This document shows positions 24,459-34,024 of a DNA stretch of 64,000 bases, piece by piece. The position numbers and the translations under genes were made by a program. The stretch's first letter is position 1. Every line of letters begins with the position of its first letter. The stretch comes from Vibrio atypicus (GTDB lineage: Bacteria; Pseudomonadota; Gammaproteobacteria; Enterobacterales; Vibrionaceae): contig NZ_BLID01000003.1 of the NCBI RefSeq assembly GCF_009811315.1, positions 248,001 through 312,000 of the forward strand, written 5' to 3'. Under the pieces are notes generated by a model. The model searched no databases. It had not been told where the DNA came from and saw only the letters and a program-made list of their open reading frames with translations.

Positions 24459-25887
24459 AAGGTATCTCCAAAATAAACGTTGATGGTGGACCAACCAAGA
24501 GCATCTTACCGCCCATGCGTCCAACCATGGATTCAACGATTGTTAAACCTAGACCGAGTCCACTTTTGCTCACAAACGGTTTGCGTAAATGACGCCAATC
24601 CTTTTTGCTAAGTTGACCTTGGTCTATAACTTTAATAGTCAGCATATGCTTTGAGGTAATGACCTCTAGTGTCACTGGGGCTACCCCGTACTTGACCGCA
24701 TTGCGTAACAAATTATCTATACATGTGCCAAGCCAGTAAACATTGAGCTTGGCAGCAATATCTTCATTAATAAGGAATTCAATACCACCATTGAATTCCT
24801 CTTCTACTTTATATTCCAACCATTCTTGTACGGATGGAACCCAGTCAGTGGCAAGTGGTTTATTGTCTGACTGTAAATAATCTTTGCTCGCTTCAGCAAG
24901 TTGTCTTAAACGACGAGAATCTTCACACAATCGTCGGAACTCATCATATACTGTTTCGGGTAACTTCTCGAATTCTCGCCTAAAACCTTCGACTGTTAAG
25001 GATAAGCTTGCTATCGGCGTACGCAGTTCATGAGTTAATATTTGCAAGATCAACATACGACTTTTCATTTCTTGTCGCTTGGTGTTCCAACGATATACAG
25101 ACCAACCAAAAACGAGCAAGATATTGGCTATCACCAACGCAACCATGCTAATGCGCAAGATATCTGAGTGATCTTCTACATCCCAACACAGATTACCGCG
25201 TTGTACGAAACAACTAGTGGACGCGCTTCTCAAATTAAAGGAAAGTCCGGCTTCGTCAGCATTGTGTTTCCAAATTTTTTCGGGAAATACTAGATAACTA
25301 TCGTTTTGCCTTAGCCAAAGCTCATTTCTCTCCATAAACATACTCGAACCTGCAATTAAGGCGAGCATCGTATCTTCATTCATATTTTGAAGACGGCCAA
25401 GCAACGTGTTTTCGCCTGCAAGCGGACGCTCTTTGATATGCATGTATTGTTGAAGGAATTCTTGTTTTTCCGGATAAATTGTTGCATAGCGACTTGCGTA
25501 CGTACCGCCCCCTGGATGGATTAAGGCACTTCGAGCAAACCATTTATTGCTTAGGGTATTGCCTTTACACATGGCTCTAGTAAACACCAAAGGCTCAGTG
25601 ATTAAAGGGCTTAACGGCAATTTACCCGTACACTTTTTGGCTAATTCATAGAGGCGTTGAACATCACGCAGTGGATAAGCGGATGTTTGCGGAAGCATAG
25701 ATTCGGGCGTAAGTAGGCGTGTTGGATAGTCTGATTGCAAATTGCGGATATCGTAAGAGACCGCAGAATCTGATTCTTGAAATAGTCCGACAAATTTATC
25801 AATTCGCTCAGGCAATGAATCTGCATACACTGAGTGCGTGTTCATTGCTAGGCAGATTAGTATTGTTTTTAGAACTGTCTTAAACAA
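24433..25887 (-). CDS. vxrA: Sensor histidine kinase VxrA-like (DUF3404)
   Basis: A 484-residue inner-membrane kinase. A signal-like segment (1-22) leads into a periplasmic sensor of about 220 residues (DUF3404) with cysteines that could pair (KKCTG, AMCKG, SCFVQRGNLCW). One membrane span follows at about 246-268. The HisKA motif THELRTPIASL places the phosphorylated His at 286. The ATP domain has the N box NLLRNAVKYG and G box GLGLGLTIVESM. VxrA (WigK) responds to cell-wall damage in V. cholerae. Here it is first in the operon vxrA-vxrB-DUF2861-TraF-like. Confidence 0.85.
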   Translation of the reverse strand: MFKTVLKTILICLAMNTHSVYADSLPERIDKFVGLFQESDSAVSYDIRNLQSDYPTRLLTPESMLPQTSAYPLRDVQRLYELAKKCTGKLPLSPLITEPLVFTRAMCKGNTLSNKWFARSALIHPGGGTYASRYATIYPEKQEFLQQYMHIKERPLAGENTLLGRLQNMNEDTMLALIAGSSMFMERNELWLRQNDSYLVFPEKIWKHNADEAGLSFNLRSASTSCFVQRGNLCWDVEDHSDILRISMVALVIANILLVFGWSVYRWNTKRQEMKSRMLILQILTHELRTPIASLSLTVEGFRREFEKLPETVYDEFRRLCEDSRRLRQLAEASKDYLQSDNKPLATDWVPSVQEWLEYKVEEEFNGGIEFLINEDIAAKLNVYWLGTCIDNLLRNAVKYGVAPVTLEVITSKHMLTIKVIDQGQLSKKDWRHLRKPFVSKSGLGLGLTIVESMVGRMGGKMLLVGPPSTFILEIPCETDTASR

Positions 25888-25985
25888 TGTAAAAATTCGC
25901 TAAATCAGTTAGTTACTTCAAGAATAAAACATTATGCCAAAAATATAAAACACAAATGTGATATCTGTGTCAATTATGTTACTCG

Positions 25986-26020
25986 CAAAACAAAAGAAGC
26001 CAGCACTAAGCTGGCTTCTT
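25986..26020 (-). terminator. Intrinsic terminator of pntAB
   Basis: A 10-bp stem (25995-26004 with 26010-26019) is followed on the minus strand by a TTTTGTTTT tract, 15 bp after the pntB stop. Confidence 0.85.
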
Positions 26021-26034
26021 AAACAGGCTATATC

Positions 26035-27429
26035 TTACAGAGCTTTAGAAATAGCGTCTACACTATCTTTGGCATCACCAAATAGCATTTGTGTGTTCTC
26101 TTTAAAGAACAGTGGGTTTTGAACCCCGGCATAACCAGTGTTCATTGAACGTTTGAATACGATAACGTTTTTCGCATTCCACACTTCTAGAACTGGCATG
26201 CCCGCTATTGGGCTGTTTGGATCTTCTTGTGCTGCTGGGTTAACTGTATCGTTCGCACCAATAACTAACACCGTATCTGTTTCGTCGAAGTCGTCGTTGA
26301 TTTCGTCCATTTCAAGTACGATGTCGTAAGGTACTTTCGCTTCAGCTAAGAGAACGTTCATGTGACCAGGTAATCGGCCCGCTACAGGGTGAATACCAAA
26401 ACGTACGTTGACACCTTGAGAGCGAAGCTTTTCAGTAATTTCATGCACCGGGTATTGTGCTTGAGCAACTGCCATGCCATACCCTGGAGTGATGATTACT
26501 GACTTAGAATCTTTCAGCATTTCCGCTACTTCTTCTGCGGATGTTTCACGGTGTTCGCCCTGCTCTACATCATCAGAAATGACAACTTCTTGGCCAAAAC
26601 CACCAGCGATAACACTAATGAACGAGCGGTTCATTGCTTTACACATGATGTACGAAAGAATCGCGCCTGATGAACCTACTAAAGCACCTGTTACGATCAA
26701 CAGATCATTTGCAAGCATGAAGCCCGCTGCCGCTGCAGCCCAACCAGAATATGAGTTCAACATTGAAACAACGACAGGCATATCCGCACCGCCGATTGAA
26801 GCAACTAAGTGATAACCAAAAGCAAATGCAATCAACGTCATCACGATCAAGGCAAACATGCTGCCATCAGCTTTCACAAAGTAAATCATTAGCAACGTTG
26901 AAACGACGATAGCCGCAAGGTTTAGCTTGTGTTTGTGTGGAAGGTTAAGTGGTGATGAAGAAATAACACCACGTAGTTTGCCGAAAGCTACGATAGAACC
27001 AGTAAAGGTTACCGCACCAATGAATACACCCAAGAATACTTCAACTAGGTGAATTACGTGCGCAGCGTGTGCTTCTTGTGGGTTAAGAGCTTCGATTACT
27101 GGTGCATCAATATAGCTGTTGTAACCAACAAGTACAGCAGCCAAACCAACAAAGCTGTGCAAAATTGCCACTAGCTCAGGCATTTCCGTCATTTCAACTT
27201 TTTTGGCATAGTGGATACCAATACCACCACCAATAACCATCGCGACTATGATCCACGCGAGTCCTTGTGATTCAGGACCAAAGATCGTCGCGATCAAAGC
27301 GATCGTCATACCAGCAATACCGTAGTAGTTACCGGCGCGAGCAGACTCTTGTTTTGACAGACCTGCCAAACTTAATATAAAGAATAAAGCAGCAACTATG
27401 TAAGCTGCTTGTACTAATCCTGCAGACAT
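26035..27429 (-). CDS. pntB: NAD(P) transhydrogenase subunit beta
   Basis: A 464-residue subunit of the proton-pumping transhydrogenase, which reduces NADP+ with NADH at the expense of the proton gradient. The N-terminal two-thirds hold about nine membrane spans. The C-terminal 180 residues are the NADP(H)-binding dIII domain with [19 protein letters not shown] and [20 protein letters not shown], both standard motifs. The length agrees with E. coli PntB (462). It follows pntA after 13 bp in one operon. Confidence 0.95.
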   Translation of the reverse strand: MSAGLVQAAYIVAALFFILSLAGLSKQESARAGNYYGIAGMTIALIATIFGPESQGLAWIIVAMVIGGGIGIHYAKKVEMTEMPELVAILHSFVGLAAVLVGYNSYIDAPVIEALNPQEAHAAHVIHLVEVFLGVFIGAVTFTGSIVAFGKLRGVISSSPLNLPHKHKLNLAAIVVSTLLMIYFVKADGSMFALIVMTLIAFAFGYHLVASIGGADMPVVVSMLNSYSGWAAAAAGFMLANDLLIVTGALVGSSGAILSYIMCKAMNRSFISVIAGGFGQEVVISDDVEQGEHRETSAEEVAEMLKDSKSVIITPGYGMAVAQAQYPVHEITEKLRSQGVNVRFGIHPVAGRLPGHMNVLLAEAKVPYDIVLEMDEINDDFDETDTVLVIGANDTVNPAAQEDPNSPIAGMPVLEVWNAKNVIVFKRSMNTGYAGVQNPLFFKENTQMLFGDAKDSVDAISKAL

Positions 27430-27442
27430 TCCCTGTTACTCC

Positions 27443-28993
27443 TTAATCTTTACGGAACATTTCAAGCATGCGCTTGGTGACGGTAAATCCGCCGAAGATG
27501 TTGATACTCGCAATCAAGACCGCGATAAACGCCAAAAACGACACTGCACCATGGCCCTGTCCTATTTGTAGCAATGCACCAACAACGATAATGCCAGAGA
27601 TAGCGTTTGTTACTGACATTAGTGGTGTGTGAAGTGCATGCGTAACGTTCCATACAACGTAGTAACCAACCACACAGGCAAGAACGAATACCGTAAAGTG
27701 AGATAAGAAAGCAGCAGGCGCTACAGAAGCGATCCAACCAAAGGCACCTAAGCCAACAACCAACGCTGCCACTTTTTTGAGCGGAGATGTTGGCTCTTCA
27801 ACTTTAGGTTCTGGTTTTTCTTTTACCGGAGCTGGTTTTTGCTCTGGTTGAGCAGAAACTTGAATTGGTGGCGCGGGCCAAGTTACTTCGCCTTCTTTGA
27901 CAACAGTAACACCGCGCAATACGACATCTTCAAAGTTGATATCAATATTGCCATCTTTCTCTTTGCAAAGCAGCTTGAGTAAGTTGACCAAGTTTGTCGA
28001 ATACAACTGAGAAGATTGAGTCGGTAAGCGACCAACCATATCCGTATAACCAACAACTTTCACGCCATTTGCGGTCGTTATAACTTTGTCAGCTTCCGTA
28101 TATTCACAGTTACCGCCATTTGCAGCCGCAAGGTCAACAATGACACTACCCGCCTTCATACTGTCGACCATCTCTTTGGTGATCAGTTTAGGTGCTGGGC
28201 GTCCTGGAATAAGCGCTGTAGTAACAATGATGTCAACGTCTTTAGCTTGCTCAGCATAAAGCTCAGCCGCTTTCTTGTTAAAATCATCAGACATTTCTTT
28301 AGCGTAGCCGTCACCAGCGCCTGTATCTTCCTTGAATTCAACTTCAAGGAATTCAGCGCCCATAGACTGCACTTGTTCTTTCACTTCAGGACGAACATCG
28401 AAAGCGCGAACAATTGCGCCTAAGCTACCTGCAGCGCCGATTGCTGCCAAACCAGCCACACCGGCACCAGCAACCAATACTTTCGCTGGTGGAACTTTAC
28501 CCGCAGCCGTAATTTGACCGGTAAAGAACCGACCAAACTCATGAGCGGCTTCAACAACTGCACGGTAACCAGCAATGTTCGCCATTGATGACAGAGCATC
28601 AAGTGATTGAGCGCGTGAAATACGTGGAACGGCATCCATAGCGAGAACATTGATATTCTTGCTAGATAATTTTTCCATGAGTTCAGGGTTCTGAGCTGGC
28701 CAAATAAAGCTAACTAGTGTCGCCCCTTCTTTAATTAGCGATAGCTCATCGCTCCCTTCATTAACGATTGGAGCATTCACTTTTAAGATGATGTCTGATT
28801 GCCAAACATCCGCAGTATTAGCAATTTTTGCACCTGCATTCTCAAAAGCTGAGTTGTCAAAACTCGCTAATTCCCCCGCACCTGATTCGACAACAACATC
28901 GAACCCTAATTTTAATAACTGCTCTACCGATTTTGGCGAAGCAGCCACTCGCGTTTCTCCCGCAAGTATTTCTTTTGGCACACCAATTTGCAT
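27443..28993 (-). CDS. pntA: NAD(P) transhydrogenase subunit alpha
   Basis: A 516-residue protein. Residues 1-380 form the NAD(H)-binding dI domain, related to alanine dehydrogenase ([20 protein letters not shown]; dinucleotide fold [22 protein letters not shown]). A Pro/Glu/Lys-rich linker follows. The C-terminal 110 residues have about four membrane spans that pair with PntB. Its length matches E. coli PntA (510). It is the first gene of pntAB. A possible promoter reads TTGTTA-16-TATAAA about 60 bp upstream on the minus strand. Confidence 0.95.
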   Translation of the reverse strand: MQIGVPKEILAGETRVAASPKSVEQLLKLGFDVVVESGAGELASFDNSAFENAGAKIANTADVWQSDIILKVNAPIVNEGSDELSLIKEGATLVSFIWPAQNPELMEKLSSKNINVLAMDAVPRISRAQSLDALSSMANIAGYRAVVEAAHEFGRFFTGQITAAGKVPPAKVLVAGAGVAGLAAIGAAGSLGAIVRAFDVRPEVKEQVQSMGAEFLEVEFKEDTGAGDGYAKEMSDDFNKKAAELYAEQAKDVDIIVTTALIPGRPAPKLITKEMVDSMKAGSVIVDLAAANGGNCEYTEADKVITTANGVKVVGYTDMVGRLPTQSSQLYSTNLVNLLKLLCKEKDGNIDINFEDVVLRGVTVVKEGEVTWPAPPIQVSAQPEQKPAPVKEKPEPKVEEPTSPLKKVAALVVGLGAFGWIASVAPAAFLSHFTVFVLACVVGYYVVWNVTHALHTPLMSVTNAISGIIVVGALLQIGQGHGAVSFLAFIAVLIASINIFGGFTVTKRMLEMFRKD

Positions 28994-29225
28994 TAGCTAT
29001 TCCTTGACTATTCGCAACTATGATTTGTCTGTTTTTATCTAACCTATTTATACACTTCAAGTAATTTGTAACAAATGGATAAATTCACATTACATATAAC
29101 TTTTGGTAATGAAAAGTGCATTCATAGGCCAGCTCGTACTATTACGTACCTGCAAGCGTAATGAGGTCTAACCAGTAAGGTAAAATGACCGTTAAAACAA
29201 TAGATTAACTACGCCCAGAAAACAA

Positions 29226-29258
29226 AAGAGCCATCAGCATAACGGCTAATGGCTCTTA
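29226..29258 (-). terminator. Intrinsic terminator
   Basis: AAGAGCCAT and ATGGCTCTT pair (29226-29234 with 29249-29257), and leftward TTTTGTTTT follows. It ends the ComFB/HlyU-domain operon. Confidence 0.8.
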
Positions 29259-29291
29259 AATTTATGATGTTCATCAACTTGAATGGCTAAA

Positions 29292-29570
29292 TTACTGAAA
29301 AATCGTATCACCCATTTGATCAATAAACATTTGCGCTTTTTTTAGCATAAACTCGTCTGCATCAGTTTGGCTCGACAAAACATCTGAACGAATGAATCGA
29401 TGCGTTTTTACTTCGCCATCAAGCTCTTTTGTGATTCTACCTGCGATACGATATTGTCCACCCTCAGGCATGGCTTCTTGATAAATTAAATAACCTTTGT
29501 ATTCGACGGGTTCTACTTCAACTTTTTTTTCATCTTTATTACCGCCGAATAAGCGAGAAAACAGGCCCAC
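29292..29570 (-). CDS. HlyU-domain small protein
   Basis: A 92-residue soluble protein: an amphipathic start (MGLFSRLFGG), a charged stretch, then the domain VEYKGYLIYQEAMPEGGQYRIAGRI...HRFIRSDVLSSQTDADEFM. This is the small HlyU family (PF10115), not the ArsR-type haemolysin regulator HlyU of V. cholerae. Function is not established. It starts 15 bp after the ComFB-like gene stops and is probably cotranscribed with it. Confidence 0.75.
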   Translation of the reverse strand: MGLFSRLFGGNKDEKKVEVEPVEYKGYLIYQEAMPEGGQYRIAGRITKELDGEVKTHRFIRSDVLSSQTDADEFMLKKAQMFIDQMGDTIFQ

Positions 29571-29585
29571 AAAAACTCTCCTTAA

Positions 29586-29951
29586 CTATCTATTCTTTTT
29601 CAAAATCGGTTTTTCGAACCATTCTAATTCATCGTCATCATCAAATCGTGGTCGACTAAAAATGATAGGTACATCATCATTACGATTTGTGCGTCGATCA
29701 TCAATGACCATAGTATGCGCGGATTCTACCGCTTTTTCAGCATACTGTTTCAATGTTACGAGTCTCTCTTCGGGAAGTGCAGAAAGAAAGTCAATGTCGT
29801 GCCTTATGTATACAGGTCTTAATTGACTTAATGCAAGACACGCGAGATCCGCTAACTGATCGTGGTCAAGAGTATCACTGTACTCGGGGAGCGCTAACAC
29901 CTGCCCGACTAAGGTTTCCATGTAGTTATGAACATCTACACTAATCTGCAT
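29586..29951 (-). CDS. ComFB-like (late competence) domain protein
   Basis: A 121-residue protein. Residues 1-85 (VHNYMETLVGQVLALPEYSD, then LADLACLALSQLRPVYIRHDIDFLSALP) resemble the ComFB family, whose cyanobacterial members (CdgR) bind cyclic-di-GMP. The C-terminal 35 residues are an acidic and basic tail. Residues RPVYIRHDIDF fit the helix that carries conserved ligand-contact positions, but I cannot check structure. It lies back to back with a diguanylate cyclase gene 200 bp away, which makes a cyclic-di-GMP receptor role attractive but inferred. Confidence 0.7.
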   Translation of the reverse strand: MQISVDVHNYMETLVGQVLALPEYSDTLDHDQLADLACLALSQLRPVYIRHDIDFLSALPEERLVTLKQYAEKAVESAHTMVIDDRRTNRNDDVPIIFSRPRFDDDDELEWFEKPILKKNR

Positions 29952-30155
29952 ACCCGTTACTCCTTTAACATGTTGGTGCTCAATATGGATTTACTTGTCT
30001 CGAAAGTGACTAATCACGAGGATAAATTGGCTATTATTCATTCATACACTCAGTTTTCATCTCTAAGTTTAGTAAAAAGCTTGGAAAATCATCAAATCAA
30101 AGTATTCTAATTGCAGTATATTAACTTTTTAATTAATAGGCTTAGTCTAAATTTC

Positions 30156-31391
30156 ATGTCTTTTTCTATCGTCACTACTCACTGGTTTCGTCTGTCGTTT
30201 CCACTCTTGTTGTTGACGTTTATCTATTTTGGACTTGATTCTGCGATTACTTTTACGCGGTCCAATCTTGGAATTTTAACCAATCTTCCATACGTTTTAT
30301 TTGTGTGTTCGATTTTGCTATCGCACGCGTTTAAACAAAGCCGAATCGCAATGGTCTCGACCGCTTTGCTGATCGCCTACTGGTTAATCCAATTTAGATT
30401 ACAGACTAAGCTTTCTTCGGGTACAACAATTTTAGAGCTTTCTCTTCTTGCGGCGTTGTTACCTGTTGCTCTCGCCTTGGTATACAGTCATAAGAATGGG
30501 CCTCTCTTGTCGAGGTCTTACTTCATTTATTTGTGCACACTCGGATTTTTTTGTTTTTGGTGTTACCTCACTCTCGGCCATTTTTACGATGGCGGATTCA
30601 ACGATATCAATAACACCTTCTTATTTGTAGTCCCAGATGTCTCAAAAATCCCTTTTATCTTAGTTGTTTATTCATTGGCAATGGTTTTGACGTTTGCGAT
30701 ATGTGTATCAAGTAAGAATCGCATTACCGACGTAGTTATCTATTCATCTGCACTATTGTCTACGGTTACTTTTGTTTACTTCCACATTCCGTACATCTCG
30801 AGCATGATGTTCTCCTTGTCCGGAATTTTACTGTTAATTTACTTACTCTCAGCCAGTTATGAGCTCGCTTTCAAAGATCTTTTAACTGATATACCAGGCA
30901 GACTTGCGCTGGAATCAGATCTTCGCTATTTGGGCCGCCGATTTACTATTGCCATGATCGATATCGACCATTTTAAATCGTTCAATGATACTTATGGGCA
31001 TGATACTGGGGATGATGTTCTTCGCCTTGTCGCTAGTAAAATGAAACATATTGGTGGTGGAGCGCGCATTTACCGTTATGGTGGCGAGGAGTTTACGGTT
31101 CTATTTAAAGGAAAAACCGTAGAACAGTCTCTTGATTACTTGGAACTATTAAGGGCCTCGATTGAATCTTACGATATGATTTTGAGAGATCACGATACTC
31201 GACCTAAAGACCAAAAAGCAGGTGCTCAAAAGCGCAAAAGCAAAAAGCAAGGCGACTTGGTCAATATCACAATCAGCATCGGCGTGTGTGACTCTCAAGA
31301 GACCCGCTCTGTAAAAACCATCATGAAGAAAGCTGACGAAGCTCTTTATAAGGCCAAAAATAGTGGACGAAACCGAGTATGTAGTGCCTAA
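30156..31391 (+). CDS. Membrane diguanylate cyclase (GGDEF)
   Basis: About 411 residues from the chosen ATG. The N-terminal 245 residues hold six to eight hydrophobic spans forming a MASE-like sensor. The GGDEF domain follows with the active motif GGEEF at 309-313 and the metal site IDIDHFKSFND. The residues before GGEEF (GGGARIYRY) contain no RxxD inhibition site, so product feedback is probably absent. A lysine-rich insert (about 350-367, KDQKAGAQKRKSKKQGD) is unusual for the domain. A longer TTG start at 30111 is possible; neither start has a good ribosome site. The stop lies 2 bp from the converging barrel gene. Confidence 0.85.
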   Translation: MSFSIVTTHWFRLSFPLLLLTFIYFGLDSAITFTRSNLGILTNLPYVLFVCSILLSHAFKQSRIAMVSTALLIAYWLIQFRLQTKLSSGTTILELSLLAALLPVALALVYSHKNGPLLSRSYFIYLCTLGFFCFWCYLTLGHFYDGGFNDINNTFLFVVPDVSKIPFILVVYSLAMVLTFAICVSSKNRITDVVIYSSALLSTVTFVYFHIPYISSMMFSLSGILLLIYLLSASYELAFKDLLTDIPGRLALESDLRYLGRRFTIAMIDIDHFKSFNDTYGHDTGDDVLRLVASKMKHIGGGARIYRYGGEEFTVLFKGKTVEQSLDYLELLRASIESYDMILRDHDTRPKDQKAGAQKRKSKKQGDLVNITISIGVCDSQETRSVKTIMKKADEALYKAKNSGRNRVCSA

Positions 31392-31393
31392 GC

Positions 31394-32380
31394 TTAATCA
31401 ATTTGATTAAAAAAGAACACGATACTTCCCCCGCGCAATGCGCTTCCATAATTGATGTTTAGCCCTATTCCCACGTTATCTATCCATTCTGATTTAAATG
31501 GTGGCGTCATTAGCCAGCCAATTGAGCCTTCATAGTAATATGGAGTGCCTAGTGGCTCGCTGGTGTCTCCACCTATTTCGATTCGTCTAATACTTGAATA
31601 GATGGATTGAACACTGCGCCCAAATTGACTGACGTTGTAGTAGGCTTCTAGTCCATTCGCCATATACCAACCTTCAGGGTTCCCTATGTTGCCATTGTTG
31701 GCATTTCCCCACCCCATTCCGTAAAAGTAATGGAATGTGGAGGAGAAATTCCAGCTTCCCCACTCTGTCGGCTTATCATACTTAACTTGAACATGGGGCT
31801 CATAACTTAATGCCCAAGCATCCGTATTAAATAAGACGCCATCGATAGCAGGTTTTATAACGTCGCTAGAAAACTCACTTTTATATTCGTGGGAGTTTTT
31901 AAAGTATTGAAGGTGTAAACCTAGCCCTGTCATCAGCGTCCAGTTTTCATCTAATTGATGTAGATACCGATAAGCAGTAAAACCACCTAAGATGATTTCG
32001 TCGTTATAGTCGGCGTTATCTTGTTCGCGGATTTCAAAATCTTGCTGAGATCGAATTGCCGAAAAACGAGTAAAGATCTGATGCTTATTTTTAACTTCAG
32101 GATCACTTAATTCAAAGGTATAAGGCAGTGTTGTCACCGCGATCTGTTGGCGTAGCTTTACTGACTCATCGGAGCCAATATCTTCATTTTTAAGATTAAA
32201 CCAGTCGTTGGGGTCAAAATCGTGGATACCTACGGTAAAGACATCGCTATCTGTTAATACAATGGAGGTCGCAAACGCCTGCTCTAAATAGTTGCGATAA
32301 TTAACGTTAGCAGATGAATGTGTTGCTGTCAGAGCGGCAGCAAACAGCACAGTATTGGGAGCAAAGCTAACCAACTTCAT
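31394..32380 (-). CDS. Solitary outer-membrane autotransporter-like beta-barrel
   Basis: A 328-residue exported protein with a signal peptide ending near HSSA-NV (residue 24). The mature part is dominated by alternating polar and aromatic strands (LMTGLGLHLQYF, WNFSSTFHYFYGMGWG, VGIGLNINYGSALRGGSIVFFFNQ), as in barrels. It resembles the Vibrio family described as a solitary outer-membrane autotransporter-like barrel without a passenger domain. The protein ends VFFFNQID rather than with the usual terminal Phe. It lies between two diguanylate cyclase genes. Its role is unknown. Confidence 0.6.
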   Translation of the reverse strand: MKLVSFAPNTVLFAAALTATHSSANVNYRNYLEQAFATSIVLTDSDVFTVGIHDFDPNDWFNLKNEDIGSDESVKLRQQIAVTTLPYTFELSDPEVKNKHQIFTRFSAIRSQQDFEIREQDNADYNDEIILGGFTAYRYLHQLDENWTLMTGLGLHLQYFKNSHEYKSEFSSDVIKPAIDGVLFNTDAWALSYEPHVQVKYDKPTEWGSWNFSSTFHYFYGMGWGNANNGNIGNPEGWYMANGLEAYYNVSQFGRSVQSIYSSIRRIEIGGDTSEPLGTPYYYEGSIGWLMTPPFKSEWIDNVGIGLNINYGSALRGGSIVFFFNQID

Positions 32381-32453
32381 GATGAAATTCGATAATGATT
32401 GTTAAACGAATAAGTTACTTTGAAATCGACGTATGGGCAAGCCTCACAATGGT

Positions 32454-33410
32454 CTAGTCGACCAAATGATAGCGATTTCGACCTGCGAGTTTTGCTGCGT
32501 AAAGCGCTTTATCCACTTGCTCATAGATCAATTCGCTGTTTTCACGCCCTGTTGGTTTCATATATAACAAACCCTGTGACACCGTCACGAGTGTGGAGGC
32601 ATTGCTATATTCATGAGGGATTGCAAGAGATTCTAATTTGGATTTGATGCGCTGGGCATCGTGAACTAATTTGTTCTCGTCAGTGTGGCTTAACAAGATG
32701 ACAAACTCTTCACCGCCATAGCGACCAACAAACTCACCATTGCGGACAAAAAGTTGAGATAGTGCGTTGGCGATTGAAATTAAGCATTTATCACCTTCAA
32801 TGTGACCATAATTGTCGTTGTAGGCTTTAAAGTGATCAACATCTAGAAGAATAATGCTAAGAGGTAAATTGTGGCGTCCGTGAATAGCCACCATTTCAGT
32901 GAGTTTTTCATCGATTGAGCGACGATTTTTTACTTTCGTTAAACCATCTTCTTGTGCCAACTTCGCAAGCTCCTCATTCGCCTTCGCCAGAGCAAGTGAT
33001 TTTTGTTTTAGCTCTCGCCTCATAAAAGCGATACGCTGCATTGCGATGAGTTTCGAATTGAGTACGACTTTATCAACGGGTTTGATCAGGTAGTCATCAC
33101 CACCCGCTTCAATCGCTTTTGCGATCATCGTTGGTTCGTCGTGGCTGCTTAAAAAGATAATTGGCACCCAGTCTGGGTATCGGTCACGGATGATGTTGGA
33201 TAGTTCAAATCCGTCCATATTCGGCATAGAGATATCAAGAAGAATGAGTTCAGGTTCAAATGATGGGTAGATTTCCAGAGCATCTTTCCCTGAGCTAGCC
33301 ATTTCGACTGTGTGTCCTAGTTGCTTTAGGCGTATCGCGAGCTGCATTCTTTCCATTTGAACATCGTCAACTAAAAGAATTCTCATCGATGAACCGGAGG
33401 CTTGCTTCAT
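32454..33410 (-). CDS. Response regulator-diguanylate cyclase
   Basis: A 318-residue cytosolic fusion. The receiver domain (residues 8-125) has the acidic VDD, phosphoacceptor Asp59 (LLDISMP) and Lys in LIKPV. A coiled linker (about 130-150) leads to GGDEF with GGEEF at 232-236 and metal site LDVDHFKAYND. Before GGEEF is RNGE, one residue off an RxxD inhibition site. This is a WspR/PleD-like layout in which phosphorylation promotes dimers that make cyclic-di-GMP. No histidine kinase is adjacent, so its input is unknown. Confidence 0.9.
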   Translation of the reverse strand: MKQASGSSMRILLVDDVQMERMQLAIRLKQLGHTVEMASSGKDALEIYPSFEPELILLDISMPNMDGFELSNIIRDRYPDWVPIIFLSSHDEPTMIAKAIEAGGDDYLIKPVDKVVLNSKLIAMQRIAFMRRELKQKSLALAKANEELAKLAQEDGLTKVKNRRSIDEKLTEMVAIHGRHNLPLSIILLDVDHFKAYNDNYGHIEGDKCLISIANALSQLFVRNGEFVGRYGGEEFVILLSHTDENKLVHDAQRIKSKLESLAIPHEYSNASTLVTVSQGLLYMKPTGRENSELIYEQVDKALYAAKLAGRNRYHLVD

Positions 33411-33550
33411 ACTTATTATTCGACCTTAACATGCTGCTATTATATGCAAATCATACGCTAGCAACGGAGATTCAGCCAACTAAGGTTGACTTTTATTGAT
33501 AGTTTTTTACGATAGCGCGGTTACATACACTTTTTTTAAGAGAAAATATA

Positions 33551-33988
33551 ATGTCTGACGTTAATCAAACAGAACAACCTACTGTAGACCTAGCAACGGT
33601 TTCAGCAGAGCTTCGCCAAGTTATTGAATTTGATGAAGTGCCAGAAGCAATGCATAACATGGTAACGTCGATCCACGAGGTTTCAGAAGAAGCAGTGCGT
33701 GAAGCATGGAATGAGCTACCAAACAGTGCACAGAATGTTCTTGATAACTTCGAACAGTTCCATGCACTTATTTCAGTAAGTCAGGCATTCGCAGGTCTAA
33801 ACGTAATGGAAGAGTTCCCTACGTTGAATCTTCCTGAAGGTATGACAGACGAGCAAAAAGAAGAATACCGTGCTCAGTTGTTAGACCAAGTACTACACAA
33901 CTGCGTAAAAGATATGGTTAAGCAGATCAAGAAAGCACGCCGTGATCCTATCTTAAAGCGTGATTTTACTGACGTGTTTGCTAAGTAA
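33551..33988 (+). CDS. Conserved acidic protein (possibly DUF3069)
   Basis: A 145-residue soluble, acidic, mostly helical protein (MSDVNQTEQPTVDLATVSAE...) with a basic C-terminus (KQIKKARRDPILKRD). It has no signal peptide, membrane span or known motif. I recall it as Vibrio family DUF3069. It is transcribed alone from an AT-rich promoter region and ends at a strong terminator. Function unknown. Confidence 0.6.
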   Translation: MSDVNQTEQPTVDLATVSAELRQVIEFDEVPEAMHNMVTSIHEVSEEAVREAWNELPNSAQNVLDNFEQFHALISVSQAFAGLNVMEEFPTLNLPEGMTDEQKEEYRAQLLDQVLHNCVKDMVKQIKKARRDPILKRDFTDVFAK

Positions 33989-33995
33989 AGAATAC

Positions 33996-34024
33996 AAAAC
34001 GCCGCGAAATGCGGCGTTTTTTTA
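33996..34024. terminator. Bidirectional intrinsic terminator
   Basis: AAAACGCCGC (33996-34005) pairs with GCGGCGTTTT (34011-34020) around GAAAT, with a T run after it. It serves both the upstream gene and the converging mod operon, whose last stop codon lies within it. Confidence 0.9.

Noticed and set aside
25955..25972. CRP-like sequence upstream of vxrA
   Set aside because: Only one half-site (TGTGA) is good; the other half is poor.
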